The notes under the pieces: model-generated
What the model was told of the DNA's origin: nothing
Seen by the model: the letters and a program-made list of their open reading frames with translations, nothing else
Database searches by the model: none
In this document: positions 31,569 through 41,293 of the stretch, one piece after another
Position numbering within the stretch: the stretch's first letter is position 1
Layout of the letters: every line of letters starts with the position of its first letter
NCBI GenBank assembly: GCA_902537555.1
Contig: CACBBR010000002.1
Span: 46,097 to 110,096, forward strand
DNA: 64,000 nucleotides
Source of the DNA: an uncultured Pelagibacteraceae bacterium
GTDB lineage: Bacteria; Pseudomonadota; Alphaproteobacteria; Pelagibacterales; Pelagibacteraceae
Direction of reading: 5' to 3'
Program-made: the position numbers and the translations under genes

Positions 31569-32722
31569 TAATTAAATAGTTTTTTGTACTCTGAATAAGT
31601 AGAAAAACACATTTTTTCAACATTAAATTTCTTTACGACATTTTCTCTTCCAAAATTACCCATTTTTGAAAGTTCATTAGGATCAAAGTTCATAACTTGT
31701 ATAATTTTTTTTGATAAATCATCAGAATTACCTGCTTCAAACAATAGTCCAGACTTTCCATCAATAATTGTCTCATTAGATCCACCAATATTACTGGCAA
31801 GAATTAATTTTTGCATAGATTGAGCTTCTACTGCAACTCTTCCAAAAGCTTCAGGTTCAATTGAGGTGGAGACAACTATGTCAGATATTTTGTAAGCTAA
31901 TGGCATATTTTTACAATGATCGATAAATCTTATTTGTTTGGTAAGTCTGTATTGTTCAACAAGTCTAATTAATTTTTTTTTATAAAGGTCTCGCCCTTGG
32001 TCGTTACCTAAAATTACTGCAATGAAAGAATCGTTCCCTAACTGAATATTTACTTTACTTAATGCTTCCAAAAACATCTCTTGCCCCTTCCAAGCTGTAA
32101 GTCTTCCTGGCAACAAAATAATTTTTTTTCCAACAATCAAATCCCATGACTTAAATAATTTATCCTCATCAGCTTCTAATGTAGTGGAAGAATCGAAATA
32201 ATCTGTATTTATGCCTCTAAATATACAGAGCAATTTTTTTTTATCTGAGAGATATTCTTCGTAGTTTTCTTTGATATGTGAAAAAATAAAGTTAGATCCA
32301 GCAATAATTAAATCCGATCTAACCATAACTGAGTTATAAAGTTTTTTTAATTTACTTTTAAAGTTATAGGTTCCATGAAAAGTCGTAACAAACTTTCTTC
32401 TTGTAATTTTTGTTGCAATTAAACATGACCATGCAGGTGCTCTACTTCTAGCATGAACAATATTTATCCCATTTATTAAAATAATAGCAGAAATAATTAG
32501 TGAATTTATAAAGATGAGTATAGGATTTTTTGAGTGAACAGGAAGTCTTATGAGTTTGACTTTTTTTCTGTCTATATATTGTAGGAGTTCACCGCCACTC
32601 GTAATGAGATATGATCCAACATTATTTTCTGGCAAGTAATGTGCAATATCATAACAACCAGTTTCTGCGCCACCATAACCTAACTTAGGAATTACCTGTA
32701 GTACTTTTAATTTAGACTGCAT
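31568..32722 (-). CDS. Glycosyltransferase family 4, envelope polysaccharide
   Basis: 384-residue GT-B glycosyltransferase. N-terminal acceptor lobe with GYGGAETG near the start; C-terminal nucleotide-sugar lobe with LPGRLTAWKGQE and EPEAFGRVAVEAQ, the E-x7-E signature of family GT4. Resembles LPS-core or O-chain mannosyl/glucosyltransferases; the sugar cannot be told from sequence. Probably acts on lipopolysaccharide at the cytoplasmic face of the inner membrane. First gene of the minus-strand run into thrS-infC. Confidence 0.88.
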   Translation of the reverse strand: MQSKLKVLQVIPKLGYGGAETGCYDIAHYLPENNVGSYLITSGGELLQYIDRKKVKLIRLPVHSKNPILIFINSLIISAIILINGINIVHARSRAPAWSCLIATKITRRKFVTTFHGTYNFKSKLKKLYNSVMVRSDLIIAGSNFIFSHIKENYEEYLSDKKKLLCIFRGINTDYFDSSTTLEADEDKLFKSWDLIVGKKIILLPGRLTAWKGQEMFLEALSKVNIQLGNDSFIAVILGNDQGRDLYKKKLIRLVEQYRLTKQIRFIDHCKNMPLAYKISDIVVSTSIEPEAFGRVAVEAQSMQKLILASNIGGSNETIIDGKSGLLFEAGNSDDLSKKIIQVMNFDPNELSKMGNFGRENVVKKFNVEKMCFSTYSEYKKLFN

Positions 32723-32761
32723 GTGATAATAATATATACCTAGTCAACATGAATACTTTAT

Positions 32762-33523
32762 ATGAAAAAAAATAAATTTCTAAGAATTTCTAAATATAAA
32801 AAACTTAGATATATCGCAAATAATTATAAGAAAAATCTCTACATAGTTTTTTTACCTGGTTTTGCATCAGATATAGATGGAGATAAACCTAAGAAATTTT
32901 TAAACTTTAGCATTAAAAATAAATTAGGGTTTTTAGCGTTAGAATATTTTGGTCATGGAAGGTCTTCAGGAGAGTTTACAAAAGGTAATATCACAAAATG
33001 GTCAAATGACGCTAAGACTGCAATTAATAAAATAGTAAAAAAAAATGATTTTATTCTAATTGGCTCCAGTATGGGTGGATGGATTTCGATGATAATGCAC
33101 AGATATTTTAGTTCTCAAATAAAAGGCTTCCTAGGTATTGGATCTGCACCTGAGTTTCTTACAAGAATTATGTGGAAAAAATTTCCAAAAAAAACAAAAT
33201 ATGAAATTATCAAAAAGGGAATATCTAAAATTAAAAATGGCGATTATGAATACTTAATTACTAAACAGCTTATTTTTGATGGAAAAAAAGCTACAAATAA
33301 AGTTCTTAATAAAAAATTAAATAACACCATTCCTGTCACAATGGTTCATGGACAAAAAGATGAGGTAGTACCAGTAAAATACTCAAGAATGGTTTTAAAA
33401 ACTTTTCCTAAAGCAGATAAAAAGCTTCTAATAATAAAGAATGGAGATCATAGTCTCTCCTCAAGTAAAAATTTAAGTATAATTTGTAAAGAACTAAAAA
33501 AAATAATTAAAAAAGTTAACTAG
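32762..33523 (+). CDS. Alpha/beta-hydrolase, ABHD10-like
   Basis: 253 residues. Oxyanion region FLPGFASDIDG near residue 30, nucleophile elbow IGSSMGGW with Ser103, acid HGQKDEVVP, and C-terminal NGDHSLSS with the catalytic His. The pattern GFxSDMxG...FGHGxSSG resembles the ABHD10 / small-chain esterase group of alphaproteobacteria and mitochondria. Substrate unknown (acyl esters or thioesters). Divergent from the glycosyltransferase across 39 nt; overlaps the converging gltB by 8 nt. Confidence 0.85.
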   Translation: MKKNKFLRISKYKKLRYIANNYKKNLYIVFLPGFASDIDGDKPKKFLNFSIKNKLGFLALEYFGHGRSSGEFTKGNITKWSNDAKTAINKIVKKNDFILIGSSMGGWISMIMHRYFSSQIKGFLGIGSAPEFLTRIMWKKFPKKTKYEIIKKGISKIKNGDYEYLITKQLIFDGKKATNKVLNKKLNNTIPVTMVHGQKDEVVPVKYSRMVLKTFPKADKKLLIIKNGDHSLSSSKNLSIICKELKKIIKKVN

Positions 33524-36500
33524 CTTTACCAACAATACTTTTATTAGTAATTGGATTTTCAAGTTTATCTATCATTTCTTTAGGGCAAACTTGTAAAAAA
33601 TTATTTACCTCTAAATCAAAATTTTCGAGTATATTTTTAGAAACATTAGACTCTGTTTCTTGATAATGTTTTGAGACTAATTTCTTTAAATTATTTTTCC
33701 AAAACTCTGTCTTGGGAGTTTGCCAAATAATTGTCTCTGGATTTGCTTTTTTTGGAAATTCATTGTTAGGATCATATACAAAAGCCATTCCACCTGTCAT
33801 ACCTGCTCCAAAATTATCTCCAACATCACCTAATATTACAATCGATCCCCCTGTCATATACTCACATCCATTTGAGTCGCAACCTTCAACTACCGCAGTT
33901 GCTCCTGAATTTCTTACTGCAAATCTTTCACCCGCTTGTCCTGCTGCTAATAAAGTTCCAGATGTTGCTCCATATAAGACAGTATTTCCTATAATAGTAT
34001 TTTCGTTTGAGACTAAATTACTTTCCTCAGGAAGTTTAACTATTACAGATGCACCTGACAAACCTTTGGCAACGTAATCATTAGCATCCCCTTTCAAAAT
34101 TAATTTAAGTCCTTTAATCCCAAATGCCCCAAATGATTGTCCGGCTGATCCTTTAAAATTGAGTGAAAAAGTATTTTCCTCTAACTTATTATTTCCAAAT
34201 TTTTTATATAAATGATAAGAGATTCTTGTACCTACTGCTCTATCAGTGTTTTTTATTTTATATGTTTTATCTAATGGAGAATTATTATCTATTAAATTTT
34301 CTACCTCTGGCCAAATTTTTTGATCCAATGTATCTGGAACCTCATTAATTATTGGTTTCTGACAATATTTTTTATTTTTACCGGGGTCAGCTTGTACAAA
34401 TAAAGGATTTAAATCTAAATCATCCAAATTTGGTGATCCTTTACTTACCTGCCTTAATAAGTCAGTTCTACCAATGACCTCATTAAGAGACTTAAAACCT
34501 AAACTTGCTAGAATTTCTCTTACTTCTTCCGCTATAAAAGAAAATAAGTTCACTACCTTGTCTGGTGTACCAGTAAATTTTTTTCTAAGTTCATCATCTT
34601 GAGTACAAACACCGACTGGACAAGTGTTAGAGTGACATTGTCTTACCATAATGCATCCCATTGCAACTAGCGCTGTAGTAGCTACACCAAACTCTTCTGC
34701 ACCCATCATTGCTGCCATAACTACATCTCTTCCAGTTTTAATTCCTCCATCCGTTCTCAGAGTAACAAGGTGTCGTAGTTTATTTAAAGTCAAAACTTGA
34801 TTTGCTTCTGTTAATCCCATTTCCCATGGAATACCAACATATTTAACGCTTGTTTGAGGAGTAGCGCCTGTTCCACCATTATGACCAGAAATTAAAATGA
34901 TATCAGCTTTTGCTTTAGCAACTCCTGCAGCAATAGTTCCTATTCCAGAGGAAGCTACTAATTTTACACCAACTCTAGCCTTAGGATTGATTTGCTTTAA
35001 ATCATAAATTAGTTGTGCGAGATCTTCAATTGAGTAAATATCATGATGTGGAGGAGGTGAAATTAGTGTCACTCCTGGAGTAGAATGTCTTAATTTAGCT
35101 ATTTCTTCAGTAACCTTAAATCCAGGTAATTGACCCCCTTCACCAGGTTTTGCACCTTGTGCAATTTTAATTTCAATTTCATTACAATTATTTAAATAAT
35201 TTATAGTTACTCCAAATCTTGCAGATGCTATTTGTTTTACTCTTGAATTAGCGCTATCTCCATTTTCTAAAACTTTAAATCTCTTTTCATCTTCTCCACC
35301 TTCGCCACTACAAGAAGCACCCTTTATCCTATTCATACCCATAGCAAGTGTTTCATGAGCTTCTTTTGATAAAGCACCATGAGACATACTTCCACTTCCA
35401 AATCTTTTCATGATTTCACTTATTGGCTCGACTTCGTCAATTGCTATTGCCTCTTGATTTTTAAAGTCAATTAAATCTCTTAAATTAATTGGTTTTAAAC
35501 CGTAAATTCCTTTGGTGTATTTTTTATAAGTATCATAAGAATTTGATCCAACTGCAGCTTGCAAAAGATGAATTAATTTTCCTTGATATTGGTGAGTTTC
35601 TCCATTTTTTCTATATCTATAAATTCCTCCTATGGGTAAAATATTGGAATGAATGTCAAAAGCATCCTTATGTATACCTCTTATCTTTTTTTCTATACCA
35701 CTTAATCCAATTCCAGAAATTTTAGATATTACCCCTGGGAAATAATCTTTAACAATTGTTCTACTTAGTCCTACAGTTTCAAAATTACATCCTCCTCTAT
35801 AAGAACTTAAAACAGAAATACCCATCTTTGACATTATTTTTAACAGGCCAAAGTTTACAGATTTTATATACCTACTGACACACTCATCAAAAGAAAATTT
35901 ACCAAAAAGTTTTTTAGAGTATCTTTGAAATAAACTATCGAATGCAAGATAAGGATTTACAGTTGTTGCTCCAACACCTATAAGCGTAGCAAAGGAGTGT
36001 GTATCAAGAGCATCTCCTGTTTGAACATTGATAGAAACATATCCTCTTAGTCCTAATTTTATTAAATGAGTATTTATTGCTCCAATACATAATAGCATTG
36101 GCATTGGCAGTTTTGCTTCGGATATATTTTTATCTGACAAAATAAGTTGTGTTACACCTTCCCTGACTGCTTTCTCTGCATCCCTTTTTAATTTATTAAT
36201 TGAACTTTCAAGTGTTTCTTCTTTGTCGAAAATACAATTTAAAATTCTATAATTATCACCAAAGTACTTTACAAATTTTTCAAACTGATTGTTTGAGAGA
36301 ATAGGACTGTCTAAAACATAAATGTTTTCCTCAGTAAGATCTGAAAAATCAAGAATATTTCCGAGATTTCCAAACCTAGTTTTTAAACTCATAACCTTAT
36401 TTTCTCTTAAAGAGTCAATTGGAGGATTTGTTACTTGACTAAAGTTCTGTCTAAAAAAATGGTAAAGAGGCCTATATTTGTCAGATAATACAGCAAGAGG

Positions 36501-38012
36501 TGTATCATCACCCATGGATCCAGTTGCTTCTTTGGCATCTTCAGCCATAGGATGAAGGATTAGTTCTAAATCCTCAAGGCTATAGCCAAAACAGTGTTGT
36601 ATTTTTTTTAAATCAGAACCTGAATACTGGTTTTTTTCATTTTCTATTGGAAATTTTTTATCAAGATCAATGATCTGGTTGTTAAACTTTTTAAATTCTT
36701 TTGCTAAATAATTCTTAATTGCATTATTTGTATAAACTTTTCCTTTTTCAATTCTAACACCCAATATTTCACCAGGGCCAAGTCTTCCTTTCGAAACAAT
36801 TTTTTTTTCATTTAAATTAATCATACCTGTTTCAGATCCCGCAAATAAAAGTTTGTCTCTTGTAATAGTATATCTTAATGGTCTTAGACCATTTCTGTCA
36901 CTTCCAACAATTACCCACTCATTATCTGTCGCTGCAACAGCAGCAGGCCCATCCCAAGGTTCCATGGTACTATTTAAAAAATTAAACAACTGTTGATGAT
37001 CTTTTGGCAAAACTTTACTTTTTTTTGACCACGCATCCGGAATTAACATAAGTTTTGCTAAAGGTGCTGAATGACCAGAAATATTTAATAATTCAAAAAC
37101 ATTGTCTAATGATGCAGAGTCAGAGTTTCCAGCTGGAATAACTGGTTTCAAATTTTCCATATCATCAAATAATGGACTGAACATTTCTTCTTGGTGTATA
37201 TTCATCCAATTAACGTTACCTTTAAGTGTATTTATTTCACCATTATGAGCGATAGCTCTAAACGGTTGAGCTAAATCCCAGCTTGGTGCTGTATTGGTTG
37301 AAAACCTCTGATGAAAAATTGCATATCTTGAAATAAAACGTTCATCTTTTAAATCTGTATAAAAGTCTGACAAAGCTTCTGCAAGAAACATTCCTTTGTA
37401 AATAATTGATCTTGAACTAAATGAGCAAACATAAAAATTATTTAATTGGTTTTTTAAAGCTTCTTTTTCAATTTTTCTTCTTGTCTCGTATAGTATTCTC
37501 TCTAAATCTTTGCCAACAATTGATTTATCATTATGAGTAAACAAAACTTGTGCAATTTCAGGTCTTGTTAATTCAGCTTTTTCACCAAGCACAGATGGAT
37601 CAACCGGTACTTGTCTCCATCCATATATATTAAAATTCTTTTTTGTAAGTTCGCTCTCTACTATTGTTCTACATTGCTCTTGACCACCAAAATCGTTCCT
37701 TGGAAGAAAGATCATTCCTACACATAAATCTGAATTATCGTGGTTATGTCCAGTAATTTCAATTTTCTCTGCAAAAAAATCTTTTGGTATCTCAATATGT
37801 ATTCCTGCTCCATCACCTGTTTTTCCATCGGCGTCGATAGCGCCCCTGTGCCAAACAGCTTTTAAAGCTTCAATTCCATATTCGACTACTTTTCTTGATT
37901 TTAGCCCCTCAGTTGAAGCTACAAGACCTACTCCACATGCATCATGTTCCATTTTCTCATCATAAACATGATTTTTTTTTAATAATTCACGATTTTTTTT
38001 TTGGATATCCAT
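33516..38012 (-). CDS. gltB: Glutamate synthase (NADPH) large subunit
   Basis: 1498 residues. N-terminal class II glutamine amidotransferase domain whose nucleophile is Cys26 of HDACGVG after removal of a propeptide; central domain; FMN-binding synthase domain with the 3Fe-4S cysteines (CHSNTCPVGVC); C-terminal beta-helix domain with repeated Gly motifs. With GltD it converts 2-oxoglutarate and glutamine to two glutamates, the main ammonium-assimilation route with glutamine synthetase. Its ATG shares a base with the gltD stop. Confidence 0.97.
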   Translation of the reverse strand: MDIQKKNRELLKKNHVYDEKMEHDACGVGLVASTEGLKSRKVVEYGIEALKAVWHRGAIDADGKTGDGAGIHIEIPKDFFAEKIEITGHNHDNSDLCVGMIFLPRNDFGGQEQCRTIVESELTKKNFNIYGWRQVPVDPSVLGEKAELTRPEIAQVLFTHNDKSIVGKDLERILYETRRKIEKEALKNQLNNFYVCSFSSRSIIYKGMFLAEALSDFYTDLKDERFISRYAIFHQRFSTNTAPSWDLAQPFRAIAHNGEINTLKGNVNWMNIHQEEMFSPLFDDMENLKPVIPAGNSDSASLDNVFELLNISGHSAPLAKLMLIPDAWSKKSKVLPKDHQQLFNFLNSTMEPWDGPAAVAATDNEWVIVGSDRNGLRPLRYTITRDKLLFAGSETGMINLNEKKIVSKGRLGPGEILGVRIEKGKVYTNNAIKNYLAKEFKKFNNQIIDLDKKFPIENEKNQYSGSDLKKIQHCFGYSLEDLELILHPMAEDAKEATGSMGDDTPLAVLSDKYRPLYHFFRQNFSQVTNPPIDSLRENKVMSLKTRFGNLGNILDFSDLTEENIYVLDSPILSNNQFEKFVKYFGDNYRILNCIFDKEETLESSINKLKRDAEKAVREGVTQLILSDKNISEAKLPMPMLLCIGAINTHLIKLGLRGYVSINVQTGDALDTHSFATLIGVGATTVNPYLAFDSLFQRYSKKLFGKFSFDECVSRYIKSVNFGLLKIMSKMGISVLSSYRGGCNFETVGLSRTIVKDYFPGVISKISGIGLSGIEKKIRGIHKDAFDIHSNILPIGGIYRYRKNGETHQYQGKLIHLLQAAVGSNSYDTYKKYTKGIYGLKPINLRDLIDFKNQEAIAIDEVEPISEIMKRFGSGSMSHGALSKEAHETLAMGMNRIKGASCSGEGGEDEKRFKVLENGDSANSRVKQIASARFGVTINYLNNCNEIEIKIAQGAKPGEGGQLPGFKVTEEIAKLRHSTPGVTLISPPPHHDIYSIEDLAQLIYDLKQINPKARVGVKLVASSGIGTIAAGVAKAKADIILISGHNGGTGATPQTSVKYVGIPWEMGLTEANQVLTLNKLRHLVTLRTDGGIKTGRDVVMAAMMGAEEFGVATTALVAMGCIMVRQCHSNTCPVGVCTQDDELRKKFTGTPDKVVNLFSFIAEEVREILASLGFKSLNEVIGRTDLLRQVSKGSPNLDDLDLNPLFVQADPGKNKKYCQKPIINEVPDTLDQKIWPEVENLIDNNSPLDKTYKIKNTDRAVGTRISYHLYKKFGNNKLEENTFSLNFKGSAGQSFGAFGIKGLKLILKGDANDYVAKGLSGASVIVKLPEESNLVSNENTIIGNTVLYGATSGTLLAAGQAGERFAVRNSGATAVVEGCDSNGCEYMTGGSIVILGDVGDNFGAGMTGGMAFVYDPNNEFPKKANPETIIWQTPKTEFWKNNLKKLVSKHYQETESNVSKNILENFDLEVNNFLQVCPKEMIDKLENPITNKSIVGKAS

Positions 38013-39445
38013 TATGCAACTTTCATTTTTTGTTTTGATTGAAGAAAACTTTCGATTGAAGTTGCTGCATCTCTTCCATCTTTAATAGCCCACACAACTA
38101 ATGATGCACCTCGAACAATATCTCCTGCAGCAAATACACCAGGAATACTTGTTTCTAAGGTATCAAAGTCAGCCTTAATAGTTCCCCATTGTGAAACTTT
38201 TAATCTTGGCTCTTGAAAAAGAATAGGTAAGTCCTCTGGATCAAATCCTAGAGACTTAATCACTAAATCTGCTTTTATTTCAAATTCTGAATTTTCTTCT
38301 ACAACTGGTTTTCTTCTTCCACTCTCATCAGGGTCAGTTAATTTCATTTTATCCACTATAATACTCTTAACTTTATTAGATCCTTTAAATTCTTTTGGAT
38401 TACTCAACCAAATAAATTCAACACCTTCTTCCTCTGCATTTCCTACTTCTCTAGCAGATCCGGGCATATTTTCTCTATCTCTTCTGTATAAACATTTTAC
38501 AGACTTAGCTTTTTGTCGAACTGATGTCCTCACACAATCCATTGCTGTGTCTCCTCCACCAATAACAACAACATCTTTTCCTTCAGCATTAAGTGTACCA
38601 TTATCAAATATCTCAACTTTATCACCCAAGCCTTTTTTATTTGATGCTGTTAGAAATTCCATTGCAGGAAAAATATTACTTAGGTCATTTCCTGGTAAAT
38701 TTACTTCTCTTGGTTTGTAGACACCCGTAGAAATTAAGATTGCATCATGTTTGGATTGTAGTTCTTTAAATGTAGAGTCTTTACCAACTTCAAAATTGTT
38801 TACAAATTTTATTCCTCCTTCTTTTAAAAGTTTAATTCTTCTTTCAACTACATGTTTCTCTAATTTAAAGTTTGGAATTCCATAAATGAGTAATCCACCA
38901 GCCCTATCATATCTGTCGTATATTGTTACTTGATATCCTTTTTTTCTTAGCTCTTCTCCACAGGCTAACCCTGCTGGTCCTGCACCTACAATCCCGATAC
39001 TTTGTTCATTTTCAATTTTTACTTTTATTGGTTTTACCCACCCATTTTCCCATGCTTTGTCAGTTAGATATTTTTCAATTGATCCTATAGTAACAGTGCC
39101 ATGCCCTGACTGTTCGATTACACAATTCCCCTCGCATAGTCTGTCTTGAGGGCAAATTCTTCCACATACTTCTGGCATATTATTTGTGCTTTGAGATAAG
39201 TGATATGCTTCCTCATACCTTCCCTCCGCAGTGAGTTTTAACCAATCTGGAATATTGTTGCTCAAAGGACAATGAACCTGGCAAAAAGGAACTCCACACT
39301 GTGAGCATCTGCTAGATTGTTCTTTAGCCCTACCATGAATAAATTCTTGATATATCTCGCCAAAATCCTCTTTTCTTTGGGATTTATCTCTTTTAGGTGG
39401 ATTTTGTTGACCTATATCTACGAATTGAAGCATTTTATTAGTCAT
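38012..39445 (-). CDS. gltD: Glutamate synthase (NADPH) small subunit
   Basis: 477 residues from ATG at 39445 (MTNKMLQFVDIG). A longer frame reaches 39520, but the extra 25 hydrophobic residues are not part of the family; ATG at 39433 is also possible. The N-terminal 4Fe-4S cysteines (CSQCGVPFCQVHCP and CGRICPQDRLCEGNC) precede FAD (GAGPAGLACGEELR) and NADPH (GGGDTAMDC) Rossmann domains. It supplies electrons to GltB. Transcribed before gltB and divergent from uppP. Confidence 0.95.
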   Translation of the reverse strand: MTNKMLQFVDIGQQNPPKRDKSQRKEDFGEIYQEFIHGRAKEQSSRCSQCGVPFCQVHCPLSNNIPDWLKLTAEGRYEEAYHLSQSTNNMPEVCGRICPQDRLCEGNCVIEQSGHGTVTIGSIEKYLTDKAWENGWVKPIKVKIENEQSIGIVGAGPAGLACGEELRKKGYQVTIYDRYDRAGGLLIYGIPNFKLEKHVVERRIKLLKEGGIKFVNNFEVGKDSTFKELQSKHDAILISTGVYKPREVNLPGNDLSNIFPAMEFLTASNKKGLGDKVEIFDNGTLNAEGKDVVVIGGGDTAMDCVRTSVRQKAKSVKCLYRRDRENMPGSAREVGNAEEEGVEFIWLSNPKEFKGSNKVKSIIVDKMKLTDPDESGRRKPVVEENSEFEIKADLVIKSLGFDPEDLPILFQEPRLKVSQWGTIKADFDTLETSIPGVFAAGDIVRGASLVVWAIKDGRDAATSIESFLQSKQKMKVA

Positions 39446-39622
39446 AGAAGTCGGCTTATATACGAATTTCAAATATCTATAAAGTATAACTAGGTAATAC
39501 ATTCTGACATATATTTTCAAAAATTCCTATTTTTTCATATTTTTTTGAAATTTGCATAGTAGCTATGCGTAATAGTAATTGCCTTATTTAAGTAATCTTT
39601 TAACTATCTATTCAATTCTCAA
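39446..39622. promoter_or_regulatory. Divergent regulatory region gltD / uppP with inverted repeat
   Basis: 177-nt A/T-rich spacer, one of the longest in this compact window. It holds a perfect 6-bp inverted repeat, GCATAG-TAG-CTATGC, at 39554-39568, roughly midway between the two starts, a plausible operator for gltDB or uppP. I do not recognise it as a named binding site. No riboswitch-like structure is apparent. Confidence 0.4.
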
Positions 39623-40390
39623 ATGATTTCAAAATATATAGAAGCATCAATATTAGCATTCATACAAGGATTTACCGAATTTATCCCCGTAAGTTCATCT
39701 GCTCATCTCATTATCATTTCAAAAATTTCTAATTTTAATATTAGCTCACTTCAACTAGATATAAGCCTTCATCTAGGGTCGCTTTTAGCAATTATTTTTT
39801 ATTTTAGAAAAGATTTAATAAATATTACTAAGAATAAATCTTTATTCCTTTTGATAGTTTTAGGATCAATTCCATTAATTATTTTTGGCTACTTTTTTTA
39901 TTCATCCGGTTTAATTGAAAATTTAAGAAATTTAAAAGTAATAGCTTGGACTACATTAATATTTGGAATATTATTGTTTATTGCTGATAGATCTACAATA
40001 AAAAATAAAATTAATAATAATTTAAATCTTAAAAATATTTTAATAATAGGTTTTTTTCAAATGTTAGCGATCATACCAGGAGTTAGTAGATCTGGAATTG
40101 TAATTACTGCATCAAGGTTTTTAAATTTTAATAGAGTAGATTCTTCTAAAATATCATTTTACTTATCCATACCTGCATTAGCTGGAGCAAGTGTACTAAG
40201 CATGAAAGATATTATAAACACTAATGTCGATATGAATTTTTTGTTTATATTTGCAGTCCTATTATCATTTATTGTTTCTTATTTGACAATAAAATATTTT
40301 TTGATTTATGTAAGAAGTTTTAATTTAAACCTTTTTGTTTATTATAGAACATTTCTTGCATTAATTCTTTTTGTAATTGCATATTCTTAA
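39623..40390 (+). CDS. uppP: Undecaprenyl-diphosphatase (BacA/UppP)
   Basis: Recycles undecaprenyl pyrophosphate, the lipid carrier for peptidoglycan and O-antigen. 255 residues, polytopic. Both diagnostic re-entrant motifs are present: QGFTEFIPVSSSAHL at 15-29 and IPGVSRSG (about residues 149-156). Ends in TTAA shared with the converging transporter gene. Confidence 0.96.
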   Translation: MISKYIEASILAFIQGFTEFIPVSSSAHLIIISKISNFNISSLQLDISLHLGSLLAIIFYFRKDLINITKNKSLFLLIVLGSIPLIIFGYFFYSSGLIENLRNLKVIAWTTLIFGILLFIADRSTIKNKINNNLNLKNILIIGFFQMLAIIPGVSRSGIVITASRFLNFNRVDSSKISFYLSIPALAGASVLSMKDIINTNVDMNFLFIFAVLLSFIVSYLTIKYFLIYVRSFNLNLFVYYRTFLALILFVIAYS

Positions 40391-41271
40391 GTTTTAGTAC
40401 TCGGAGAGATTTGAGAAGAAATTACAGCGACTAATATTAAAAAACATCCAATCATGTTATTTGTGGTTAAAAATTGATTAAGAATTATCCATCCAGCAAT
40501 TGCTGCAAATACACCTTCTAAAGAATAAATAATTGCAGCAGGTGCCTCTTCTATATTCTTTTGAGCAAACATTTGCAATGTAAAGGCAATTCCACCTGAT
40601 AATGCGCCAGCATAAAGTATTGAACTACTTTCCAATAAAATTTTAGAAATATTAATTTCCTCAAATACATATGAAAAAATTATTGAGAGCGTTGCAACAA
40701 ATAAAGCCTGTAATGCTGCATAGAACATTGGAATATCAAATTCTTCCATGAATTTACCTGCAAAAATTATGTGCAATGCCCAAAATACGGAACATAAAAT
40801 AACTAAACCGTCACCTAACATTATTTCTGAGTTGGAAAAATCACTTAGGAGATATACACCTAAAACACAAAGACCAATTGCAGGCCAAATGCTCCAATGG
40901 ACTTTTTTTGAGTAAATAAAAAATAATAAAATTGGAACTATAGGAACATAAAATACTGTAAAAAATGCAGCATTTGCAATATTTGTGTATTGAAGTGCGG
41001 CTTGTTGTAAAAAAGTTCCTAAGAAAAGTGAAACTCCCATAAAAACTAAATATTTTATAAAAAGTTTTGATTTTGAGAGTATCTCTATCCTAATTTTCTT
41101 TCTTTCGAAGAGTAACGCTAGCGGTAAAATAGTTAAAAATCCTACAATAAATCTTGCTGAATTAAATGTTAAAGGACCAATATTGTCCATACCTGTATCT
41201 TGTGCAATAAAAGCTGTACCCCAGATAAAAGTTGTAACTAGTGCGCAGATCATAGAAAGAGATTTTGTCAT
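40387..41271 (-). CDS. EamA/DMT-superfamily transporter
   Basis: 294 residues with about ten membrane helices in two EamA repeats (about 1-135 and 145-290). ATFIWGTAFIAQ and NAAFFTVFYVPIVPIL are typical of the group, which contains exporters of amino acids and metabolites; the substrate is unknown. It lies 22 nt downstream of the dioxygenase in the pyruvate dehydrogenase run, so its cargo may be related to that enzyme. Confidence 0.87.
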   Translation of the reverse strand: MTKSLSMICALVTTFIWGTAFIAQDTGMDNIGPLTFNSARFIVGFLTILPLALLFERKKIRIEILSKSKLFIKYLVFMGVSLFLGTFLQQAALQYTNIANAAFFTVFYVPIVPILLFFIYSKKVHWSIWPAIGLCVLGVYLLSDFSNSEIMLGDGLVILCSVFWALHIIFAGKFMEEFDIPMFYAALQALFVATLSIIFSYVFEEINISKILLESSSILYAGALSGGIAFTLQMFAQKNIEEAPAAIIYSLEGVFAAIAGWIILNQFLTTNNMIGCFLILVAVISSQISPSTKT

Positions 41272-41293
41272 TTTATTAAATTAAATTATTAAA

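Noticed and set aside
39446..39520. 25-residue N-terminal extension of GltD
   Set aside because: Hydrophobic sequence foreign to the family; ATG at 39445 leads straight into the conserved KMLQFVDIG.
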